Below are positions 49,032-55,577 of a stretch of DNA of 64,000 nucleotides, one piece after another. This DNA comes from an uncultured Atopobiaceae bacterium (GTDB taxonomy: Bacteria > Actinomycetota > Coriobacteriia > Coriobacteriales > Atopobiaceae): contig CALULO010000003.1 in the NCBI GenBank assembly GCA_944321515.1, positions 62,001-126,000 of the forward strand, written 5' to 3'. Position 1 is the first letter of the stretch. Each line of letters starts with the position of its first letter. The notes beneath the pieces were generated by a model, which searched no databases, was not told the DNA's origin, and worked only from the letters and a program-made list of their open reading frames with translations. A program made the position numbers and the translations under genes.

Positions 49032-50210
49032 CTATACGTTCTTCTCGCCCTGCTTGCTCTTCTCACCGGGACGCGTGACGGACGGTGCTGCAAGGGAGGC
49101 ACCCACTCGTCGCGAGAGGCCGATGCTCGGGCGCTCCACCACGCGCCAGAAGAGGGTTCCGAAGGCAAGGCTCACCACCACGGCCGCTCCTGCCTGCACG
49201 AGCGGCGCCGTGACGCCCAAGCGCGGCAGCACCGCCTCGAGCCCGCCGATCACGATGGCGTGCGTGAGGTAGAGGGAAAACGACACGCTGCCAAGAAAGC
49301 GCGCGGGCCGCGTGGAGAGGGCGCGCCGCACGAGGCCGTCGGTCACGGCAAGCACCACGAGCCCCGCACATGCCACGTTCATGAGCGTCGAGAGCGCGGC
49401 GCTCGCAAGTGCGTCCAGTGGGCCAAGGAGCCCCGCCGCCGACGCCTGCGCGAGCTCGATGGCCCCGAGTGCAGCCAGCAGGGCCGCAAGCTCTGCCGCC
49501 GGGGCTAGCCGCACGCGAGACAGCTCCGGGAGGTGCTTGGCCACGATCACGCCGAGCCAGAACGTCAGGCACAGGCGCAGCGGAAAGTACCCGCACCAGT
49601 ACGACACGAAGATTCCCGCAAGAATGGCGAGCGCCGCCGCGCCGTCCCGGCGCACCCGCGTGAGACAGGCGATCGCCAGCGGCAGCGTAAGGGAGAACCA
49701 GAGCTCCCAGCCCATCGACCACACGGGCGAGTCCACGCGCACGAGGGGCTCGCCAAAGATCGTGCGGGTGTCGTCAGAGACAAAGAAGAGCAGGTCAAAC
49801 TGCATAAGGAGGTCGTGCACGACGCGCTCGGGCCCGCCGGAGAAGTCGATTGCCGTGGCCGAGCGCGACGTCGAGCCCATGTGCCAGGCGACGTAGCCGG
49901 CCAGGACGCCGAGCGCGATGGCCACGAAGAGCGGCACGCAGAGTCGGACCACGCGGCGCGGGTAGTACGCGAGCCAGTCGTAGGCGCGCCCCGAGCGCAG
50001 GCGCGCGAGCGGCCCGAGCGAGAGCACCACGCCCGAGAGCACAAAGAACACGACGACCGCCGGCGTCCCCGGAACGAGGGGGTACGGGCCGTCCGGCCCC
50101 CAGAGCTCGAGCATCATCGCCACGTGCAGAAGCAGGACGGCAAGGCTCGCCACGCCGCGCAGCCCGTCGAGCGAGTGGATTCTCTCCGAGGTCTTCTGGG
50201 CTTCGCTCAT
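49032..50210 (-). CDS. Membrane acyltransferase, family 3 (OafA/OatA-like)
   Basis: 392 residues with about ten membrane helices. The N-terminal SLDGLRGVASLAVLLLHVAMM pattern has the catalytic His in the first helix (read as SLDGLRG, then HVAMM), and RVVRLCVPLF is the conserved basic motif. Acyltransferase-3 proteins O-acetylate cell-envelope sugars (peptidoglycan, exopolysaccharide) or antibiotics; the acceptor is unknown. GTGAGGAG precedes ATG 50210. The last roughly 14 codons (TRPGEKSKQGEKNV) are built from two or three tandem copies of the dispersed motif, so the C-terminal tail is probably not functional. Upstream is the GTGCAC array. Confidence 0.88.
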   Translation of the reverse strand: MSEAQKTSERIHSLDGLRGVASLAVLLLHVAMMLELWGPDGPYPLVPGTPAVVVFFVLSGVVLSLGPLARLRSGRAYDWLAYYPRRVVRLCVPLFVAIALGVLAGYVAWHMGSTSRSATAIDFSGGPERVVHDLLMQFDLLFFVSDDTRTIFGEPLVRVDSPVWSMGWELWFSLTLPLAIACLTRVRRDGAAALAILAGIFVSYWCGYFPLRLCLTFWLGVIVAKHLPELSRVRLAPAAELAALLAALGAIELAQASAAGLLGPLDALASAALSTLMNVACAGLVVLAVTDGLVRRALSTRPARFLGSVSFSLYLTHAIVIGGLEAVLPRLGVTAPLVQAGAAVVVSLAFGTLFWRVVERPSIGLSRRVGASLAAPSVTRPGEKSKQGEKNV

Positions 50211-50279
50211 GGTCTCCTCACGGTCGCGGGCTTTCCTGCTCCCCCATTATGCACTCCGCACGTGTGTCAGGTCGTTCAG

Positions 50280-50574
50280 GTGCACCTGGCTGCTTTGGCG
50301 CACCCGGCTGCTTAAGTGCACTCGCCAGGTGCACCCGACTGCCCAAGCGCGCGCCTCAGGTGTACCCCTCTGCCTAAGTGCACTCCTCAAGTGCACCCGA
50401 CCCCCAGTGCACTTGACGAGAAATACGTCAATCTCGGTGCACTTAACGCAAGATTGGCGCTCTCGGCGGTGCACTTGAGGAGTACACCTGTGGAATGCAC
50501 CCAGGGAGTGCACCTGAGCGCTCTTGGCGGTGCACCTGAGCGGTGCACCTGAGAGGTACTCCTGAGGAGTGCAC
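50280..50574. repeat. GTGCAC repeat array
   Basis: Twelve exact GTGCAC palindromes lie at 50280, 50316, 50329, 50378, 50391, 50407, 50437, 50469, 50508, 50530, 50543 and 50569, with variants (GTGTAC, ATGCAC, GCGCAC) between them. The flanks are semi-conserved (CAGGTGCACC, AAGTGCACT, GGTGCACCTGAG) and spacing is irregular (13-39 bp). In the middle, TTGACG/CGTCAA (stem 6, loop 7) and CAATCT/AGATTG form two more dyads. No coding potential. Confidence 0.95.
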
Positions 50575-50670
50575 CTGACGGAGGCGCCCATATCCGGCGC
50601 ATGTTCGCTACAAGCGCATGGTAACGACGCGCTTGACGGGCACGCTCCCATGCCCCATCGACACAAAAAC

Positions 50671-50698
50671 AGGGGCGGCGCCCCATTGCGCCGCCCCT
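50671..50698 (-). terminator. Terminator downstream of the LuxR-type gene or structured element
   Basis: AGGGGCGGCG / CGCCGCCCCT stem followed on the minus strand by GTTTTTG. It lies about 290 bases past the stop of the LuxR-type gene, leaving a long untranslated 3' region or a separate small transcript. Confidence 0.85.
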
Positions 50699-50762
50699 CC
50701 TCGAATTAGTACTTTGGAATCACCCGTGTCTCTGCGTGGAAGATGGACAACTGCGATTCAAT

Positions 50763-50885
50763 GTTTGGACCCGCCCCGTAGACTTTCCTTCAACGGCCCG
50801 TTCCGATGCTCATGTCGGAGAACGTTGGCGAGTGCGCTCGCCCTACCTGTAGAGGGCCTCGGTCGCGCGGTCGGCGGGTCCAAAC
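50763..50885. ncRNA. Candidate structured RNA or regulatory element closed by a 13-bp perfect inverted repeat
   Basis: GTTTGGACCCGCC (50763-50775) and GGCGGGTCCAAAC (50873-50885) are exact reverse complements 97 bases apart. Inside are CGTTCCGA/TCGG-AACG and GGCGAG-TGCG-CTCGCC hairpins, giving a multibranched fold. On the minus strand it is followed by a T-run terminator (50671-50698), so a minus-strand small RNA of about 200-300 nt is possible. I cannot match it to a known RNA family. The region is also less GC-rich than its neighbours. Confidence 0.4.
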
Positions 50886-50988
50886 CCTGTTATCTCTTCT
50901 GTGTTCACTGGACTCGCCTCCCTCTGCCGGTCGCTTTGTGGGTAGCGACTGCCTTTGCTTACTCTGCTTGTTCCCCGCACGCACCCAG

Positions 50989-52368
50989 CTATTCCGTCGT
51001 TTTCCCATTCTCTGCAGACGGTATCTTTTTGCCGGCAGACGGCACATACCCCACGTCGCGGGCGAGAAGGTCGGCGAGCTCCCGGCTTGAGTGCACGCCA
51101 AGCAACTCGTAGCCCTGAGCCCGGTACGCGTTCACGGTGCCCCGCGCCACGTTCAGGTTCTCACAGACCTCCGGCGTGGAGCGTCCAAGCGCAATCTCGG
51201 TCAGCACGCGCGCCTGCAGCTCCCCTGCCCCGCGTCCTCGCAGGTAGAGCACGCACCGCTCCTCGTCAAGCGAGCGCTCCTCCCGCACGCGCGGCCACAG
51301 GAGGTGCGGGGCAAACGCCACAAGAAACGCCGCGTGGGCCACGGCGGCGGGAAACCCGACGCCCACCATCGTGCGCCCCAACGTGACAGCCAGGTCATTT
51401 CCCGTCTGCACGAGCAGGCCAAAGGCAGCAAGCGCCGCCATCACGAGCACCAGGTCGCGCGTGAGCTCGCGAGCACGGACCCTCATGCCACGCCAGGCGG
51501 CGTAGGAAAAGAGGACCAGCCACGGGACACCTAGCAAGACGGCCGTCGCGAGCACTGCCCCCACGCCGTAGTACGACGAGCCCAGAAGCAGCCTAAGCGT
51601 CAGCGAGCCGGTGAGCGCAATCCCCATGAGCGGCACCGAGCCAGGCGTGCCCACGCCGATCGGGCGCGGGGGCGCCGCCGCGCCAGGCGCCGGCTCCACA
51701 AGCTCGTCAAGGGAGACCAGGCCGAGCTTTTCGCAGGCGCGCGAGCGGTACGTGGAGACCGAGGACGCGCTGATGCCCAGGACCTCGGCCGCCTGGGCCT
51801 GCGTGCTGCCGGAGACCAGGAGCTCGGCCACCTCGCGCTCGCGTGCCGTAAGACCGTCTGCGCCGGCCAGCCCGTCGATCGGCGAGGAGGGAGCGGAGGC
51901 CGTCGCGTCCCGGCCCGGCAGGACCCAAAGCGAGAGCTGCATGCCCCAGAGCGACCAGACCACCCACTTCAGGAGCCGCGTGAACCGACTCACCATGAGC
52001 AGAAGGTTGGGAACGCTCACCAGAGGGCCGCGGAGCAGGACGTCACCGGACACGCACAGTGCAAGATAGGCAACAGACGTCGCTACCGCGGCGATCCCGA
52101 GCGCTCACACACGAGTCTGCAGCCGGCCGCGCACCGCATGGGCAAGCGCCATTGCGACGAGCGAGAACGTCGCCGCAGAGGCCTGCTGAGAGACGTAGAA
52201 CCAAAGGCCCGGCGCCAGAGCGGCCCAGCCCACGGGCACCCGTGCGGTCTCGCTCACCCAGCTCGAAACCGCTGGGACCATGGCAAGCGCCGCGCCCCAG
52301 AGCACCCACGTCACGGCGCGGGCCACCACCCGCCAGGTTCTTCTCGCCTGAACGTCTGACGCTGCCAT
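50989..52368 (-). pseudogene. LuxR-type membrane regulator interrupted by an in-frame TGA
   Basis: One reading frame runs from ATG 52368 to 50989 except for TGA at 52107-52105. It gives an 87-residue N-terminal piece (two membrane helices) and, 17 sense codons later, a GTG-started 354-residue piece; the codons between spell a membrane-like ALGIAAVATSVAYLALC. The second piece has a helix (LLKWVVWSLWGMQL), a LuxR HTH (LTAREREVAELLVSG...SASSVSTYRSRACEKLGL), three or four more helices, and a C-terminal second HTH-like segment (LTEIALGRSTPEVCENL...GTVNAYRAQGYELLGV). This type of helix-rich LuxR protein is common in Coriobacteriia. It could be a recent nonsense mutation, readthrough, two split subunits or a base error. 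Confidence 0.75.
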
Positions 52369-52465
52369 AGGGGCTCCCCTCTCTCATGGTCTCGATGCCA
52401 GCATCGTAGGGCCGGGGACGGCGCCCTGTCACGTCGTGGACGCTATGCAGCTGTCTCGACAGACG

Positions 52466-52493
52466 AAAAAGCCCCGGGCGCGCGGCCCGGGGC
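52466..52493 (-). terminator. rplT terminator
   Basis: GCCCCGGGC / GCCCGGGGC stem followed on the minus strand by five T (52470-52466), 26 bases past the rplT stop. Confidence 0.92.
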
Positions 52494-52518
52494 GCAGGAA
52501 AAGCCGTGTGGGGAGACG

Positions 52519-52884
52519 CTACTCCGCGTCGGCGAGGGCCTTCTTGGCAACCTCGGCGATCTCGGCGAAGGTCTGCTCGTCGCTGTAGGCGATCTCGGCG
52601 AGGACCTTGCGGTCAAGCTCGACGCCAGCGAGCTTGAGACCGTGCATGAGACGGCTGTAGGAAAGGTCGTTCATGCGAGCGGCAGCGTTGATGCGCTGAA
52701 TCCACAGGGCGCGGAAGTCGCGCTTCTTGGCGCGACGATCGCGGTAGGCATACTGGCCGGAGTGCTGGGCCTGCTCCTTCATGCCACGGAAGGTGCGGGA
52801 ACGGACTCCGTAGTAGCCCTTGGTGCGCTCGACGAGCGTCTGACGCTTCTTACGGCCGGCGACGGCGCGCTTGACTCGTGCCAT
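52519..52884 (-). CDS. rplT: 50S ribosomal protein L20
   Basis: 121 residues, standard. [26 protein letters not shown] opens like all L20 proteins (basic extension into 23S rRNA), followed by the globular domain with [23 protein letters not shown]. Assembly protein for the large subunit, and in many bacteria the feedback regulator of its own infC-rpmI-rplT operon. It is the last gene, 47 bases after rpmI. Confidence 0.98.
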   Translation of the reverse strand: MARVKRAVAGRKKRQTLVERTKGYYGVRSRTFRGMKEQAQHSGQYAYRDRRAKKRDFRALWIQRINAAARMNDLSYSRLMHGLKLAGVELDRKVLAEIAYSDEQTFAEIAEVAKKALADAE

Positions 52885-52931
52885 ATCTGATCAACTCCTC
52901 GTTGGTGATGCTGCTCGGGACGCTCTCGCGC

Positions 52932-53129
52932 CTAGTTGGAACCCATGCGCTGGGAGACGGTCTTCACGTCAGCGCTGGAAAGGACGGTCTCCTGACGGAA
53001 GCCACGGATACGCTTGGGGGACTTCTTGGTCAGAATGTGGCTCTTGAACGCCTTGGCGCGCATGATCTTGCCAGAGCCGGTGCGACGGAAGCGCTTCGCC
53101 GTACCCTTGTGCGTCTTCATCTTGGGCAT
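52932..53129 (-). CDS. rpmI: 50S ribosomal protein L35
   Basis: 65 residues from ATG 53129. [21 protein letters not shown] is the canonical L35 opening. The start is one base past the infC stop, with AAGGAG in the infC 3' end, so translation is coupled. Thirteen in-frame upstream codons overlap infC and are rejected. Confidence 0.97.
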   Translation of the reverse strand: MPKMKTHKGTAKRFRRTGSGKIMRAKAFKSHILTKKSPKRIRGFRQETVLSSADVKTVSQRMGSN

Positions 53130-53130
53130 G

Positions 53131-53703
53131 CTAGTTCTCCTTCTCCGTGGTGACGTTCTCGTCCCCATCAGCCTTCTTCTCGAAGGCGCCCTTGATCGGG
53201 ACGATGGTCATGTGCATGTTGCGACCCTCCATGAGGGGCTTCTGCTCGACCGTGGCGACATCCTTGAGGTCCTCGGCCAGTCGATCCAGGACAAGACGCC
53301 CCTGCTCCGGGTGGGCCATCTCGCGGCCGCGGAACATGATCGTAATCTTGACGCGGGCACCCTTCTTAAGGAAGCGAACCACGTGACCCTTCTTGGTCTC
53401 GTAGTCGCCCACGTCGATCTTGGGGCGGAACTTCATCTCCTTGATCTCGACCTTGGCCTGGTTCTTGCGGGCGGCCTTGGCCTTGCGGTCCTGCTCGTAC
53501 TTGTACTTCTTGTAGTCAAGCACCTTGCAGACGGGAGGCTCCGCGTTGGGCGCAATCTCCACGAGATCGAGGCCCTGCTCGCCGGCGATGCGCAGGGCAT
53601 CGCGGACGCCAAAGAGCCCCATCTGGGAGCCATCGACGCCAATCAGGCGGCACGTGCGTGAAGTGATCTCCTCGTTGATGCGGGGACCGTCTTTTCTGGC
53701 TAT
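53131..53703 (-). CDS. infC: Translation initiation factor IF-3
   Basis: 190 residues if started at the ATA codon 53703-53701, which sits 8 bases after AGGAAGG and directly before [12 protein letters not shown], the usual IF3 N-terminus. A GTG three codons earlier (53712) is too close to the ribosome site. Rare AUU/AUC/AUA starts are the known autoregulatory feature of infC. N-domain ([13 protein letters not shown]), linker and C-domain ([21 protein letters not shown]) are complete. IF3 keeps subunits apart and proofreads start codons. First gene of infC-rpmI-rplT. Confidence 0.93.
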   Translation of the reverse strand: MARKDGPRINEEITSRTCRLIGVDGSQMGLFGVRDALRIAGEQGLDLVEIAPNAEPPVCKVLDYKKYKYEQDRKAKAARKNQAKVEIKEMKFRPKIDVGDYETKKGHVVRFLKKGARVKITIMFRGREMAHPEQGRLVLDRLAEDLKDVATVEQKPLMEGRNMHMTIVPIKGAFEKKADGDENVTTEKEN

Positions 53704-53740
53704 GTCGAACACCTTCCTCTCATCGCGACGGCTGTCGCAT

Positions 53741-53776
53741 AAAAAACTCCCGGCGCATTGGGGCAGCATCCGGGAG
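53741..53776 (-). promoter_or_regulatory. Intrinsic terminator in the infC leader (attenuator)
   Basis: On the minus strand CTCCCGG / CCGGGAG is followed by TTTTTT, between the promoter (53919-53891) and the infC start. With the upstream TGTCTG/AGACA hairpin (about 53811-53824) it forms a leader able to switch between termination and readthrough. L20-dependent attenuation of this operon is known in Bacillus; the same ligand here is an inference. Confidence 0.75.
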
Positions 53777-53890
53777 ACATCGCTCGCACGCAGGCGAGAA
53801 AGCATACGTTGTCTGACCAGACAGCAACCCGACGGCGCCGTTCAGGTGGGGACGCACCTTCCGTCCCGCTTCGCAAAAGCACACTAGGTG

Positions 53891-53919
53891 AGAATAGCAC
53901 GCGCCCCCGAGCCTGGCAA
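53891..53919 (-). promoter_or_regulatory. infC-rpmI-rplT promoter
   Basis: TTGCCA (53919-53914), exactly 17 bp, TATTCT (53896-53891) on the minus strand. Transcript start would be near 53884, giving a leader of about 180 bases. In the remaining gap up to ferritin (53920-54004) no clear terminator is seen. Confidence 0.7.
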
Positions 53920-54004
53920 CGGGATTTTTCCGCCAGGCCCGAGGGCGCTAAGGCTCCAGAGTTTCTCCACGAGACTCGGGGCAGGTCAGCTCCCCGGGGG
54001 CCGG

Positions 54005-54523
54005 CTAGAGAGTGAGCGCGGTGGACTGTACGTAGACGCGAGCCTGGTACTCGCGGTCAAGGTCGTAGAGGCCCTTGGGGTCGCACCCGAAGAGCTTCAT
54101 GTTGGTGATCATGTCTCGCGCGTTGGTCTCCTCCTCGCCCTGCTCGGAGACGAACCAGTCCAGGAACTTCATAGTGCGGACGTCGTGGACGGAGTGGGCC
54201 ACCTCATAGCAGTGGTGGATGAGGCCCGTGACGTACTCCTCATGCTCAAGGCCGGCCTCCAGGGGCTCAAGGTCGCTCTCGAAGGTCATGTCCGGCTTGG
54301 CGATGGCCTCCATCGTGGGCTTGAAGTCGTTATCCAGGAGGTAGCGGCGGATGGCGAGCGCGTGGTCCATCTCCTCCTTCGCCTGGACCTCATACCAGTT
54401 GGCAAACCCCTTGAGGCCGCGGTCCTCGTAGTAGTCCGCAAAGGTGAGGTAGAGGTAGCTGGAGTAGAGCTCCTTGTTGATCTGCTCGTTCAGGACGGTG
54501 GTGACGTCCTCGGTGAGTGCCAT
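54005..54523 (-). CDS. ftnA: Ferritin (FtnA type)
   Basis: 172 residues, four-helix ferritin. Ferroxidase ligands are in place: Glu in LNEQINKELYSSYLYL, Glu-x-x-Asp/His in AKEEMDHALAI, and Glu in the late EQGEEE segment. Bacterial non-haem ferritins form 24-mers that oxidise and store iron in the cytoplasm. ATG 54523 follows GAAGGAGCAC. The gene stands alone. No Fur-box-like palindrome is obvious in the 54524-54721 gap, which does hold two motif copies. Confidence 0.95.
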   Translation of the reverse strand: MALTEDVTTVLNEQINKELYSSYLYLTFADYYEDRGLKGFANWYEVQAKEEMDHALAIRRYLLDNDFKPTMEAIAKPDMTFESDLEPLEAGLEHEEYVTGLIHHCYEVAHSVHDVRTMKFLDWFVSEQGEEETNARDMITNMKLFGCDPKGLYDLDREYQARVYVQSTALTL

Positions 54524-54687
54524 GCGTGCTCCTTCCATTGCTCCGTGCGGTCAGGTTGGATTCTACCCCTCCCCCCAAACGGGGATTTGCGCCCCGCCGA
54601 ACGGTCGGGGCGACCGTCCGCCTCGTGACCCGACAGGCACTTGACACCGGCGAGAAGGACGTGGGACCTCTAGGGGCGAGGGTCTGG

Positions 54688-54693
54688 TATAGT
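54688..54693 (+). promoter_or_regulatory. Extended -10 box of tRNA-Leu
   Basis: TGG-TATAGT, 29 bases before the tRNA. The predicted start falls inside a motif copy (TTCTTCTCGCC, 54693-54703). Confidence 0.5.
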
Positions 54694-54721
54694 TCTTCTC
54701 GCCTGGCGCATGGTCGCCTGA

Positions 54722-54806
54722 GCCCGAGTGGCGGAATTGGCAGACGCGACGGTCTCAAAAACCGTTGAGGAAACTCGTGCGGGTTCGAGCCCCGCCTCGG
54801 GCACCA
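54722..54806 (+). tRNA. tRNA-Leu(CAA)
   Basis: 85 bases with a long variable arm (type II), acceptor GCCCGAG/CTCGGGC, anticodon loop CTCAAAA giving CAA, encoded CCA. Confidence 0.97.
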
Positions 54807-54851
54807 AGCCTTCTTCTAAGTAACGTAGAGACGCCCCCGCTCCGCGCGCCG

Positions 54852-55487
54852 CTAGCGCAGGAACGGGTTGCTTGCAAGCTCGCGGGCCATCGTGGTCGAG
54901 GGGCCGTGGCCGCAGAGGAGCGTCGTGCCCGGCGCAATCTCGGCCGCCATGCGCCTGAGGGATGCCATAATCTGGACCTCGTCGCCCCCGGAGAGGTCCG
55001 TGCGACCGTGACTGCCCGGAAAGAGCGTGTCCCCCACGAAGGCGATCCCCTCGGCGGTCCCACCGCCCAGGAGCACCACCCCACCCGGGGTATGCCCCGG
55101 CGTCTCCATCACGGTGAAGGTGGCCGTGCCCACGGAGAGGACGTCACCCTCGGAAAGCGCTCGGTCCGGGGCCGGGGCGCCCTCGTCGTAGCTGCGGCCA
55201 ACCTCGCTCATCTGGCCGGCGCGCGCCGCGAGCGCAGCGTCGGCGGCATGGATGGCGAACTCCGCGCCCGTGGCGCGCACGAGCGCGGCCACGCCGCCGA
55301 CGTGGTCGCCGTGGCCGTGGGTGGCGGCCACGCAGCCCACGTGGACGTCGTCGAGGTGAGCGGCGACCTGGGCGCCGGAGCCGCCGGGGTCCACCACCAG
55401 GCACTCGCCCTCGCTCACGTAGGCGTAGCAGTTGGTCTGGAGCGGCGTCACCACAAAGTGGCGCAGCTCGTCTCTCTTCTCGGCCAT
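54852..55487 (-). CDS. Metallo-beta-lactamase fold hydrolase, glyoxalase II-like
   Basis: 211 residues. The zinc motif THGHGDHVGG (56-65) supplies His57, His59, Asp61 and His62. Further ligands are in TPGHTPGG and GDTLF, and the C-terminal CGHGPSTTM is typical of short YcbL/hydroxyacylglutathione-hydrolase-like enzymes. It probably hydrolyses a thioester such as S-lactoyl-thiol; with the VOC glyoxalase I-like gene at 43.0 kb it could complete methylglyoxal detoxification (inference). GAGGAGCC precedes ATG 55487. It lies downstream of relA on the same strand with a 90-base gap. Confidence 0.88.
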   Translation of the reverse strand: MAEKRDELRHFVVTPLQTNCYAYVSEGECLVVDPGGSGAQVAAHLDDVHVGCVAATHGHGDHVGGVAALVRATGAEFAIHAADAALAARAGQMSEVGRSYDEGAPAPDRALSEGDVLSVGTATFTVMETPGHTPGGVVLLGGGTAEGIAFVGDTLFPGSHGRTDLSGGDEVQIMASLRRMAAEIAPGTTLLCGHGPSTTMARELASNPFLR

Positions 55488-55577
55488 GACGGGCTCCTCT
55501 CTGAGGACGAATGGGGGCCGCGCCCGTCGGAGCGGCCCCCTGACGGGACGGTGTGACGGCCTACCTCGCCCCGGGCG

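Noticed and set aside
52105..52107. Selenocysteine at the TGA in the LuxR-type gene
   Set aside because: No downstream SECIS-like hairpin was recognised and the family has no catalytic cysteine at that place. A nonsense change or split gene is simpler.
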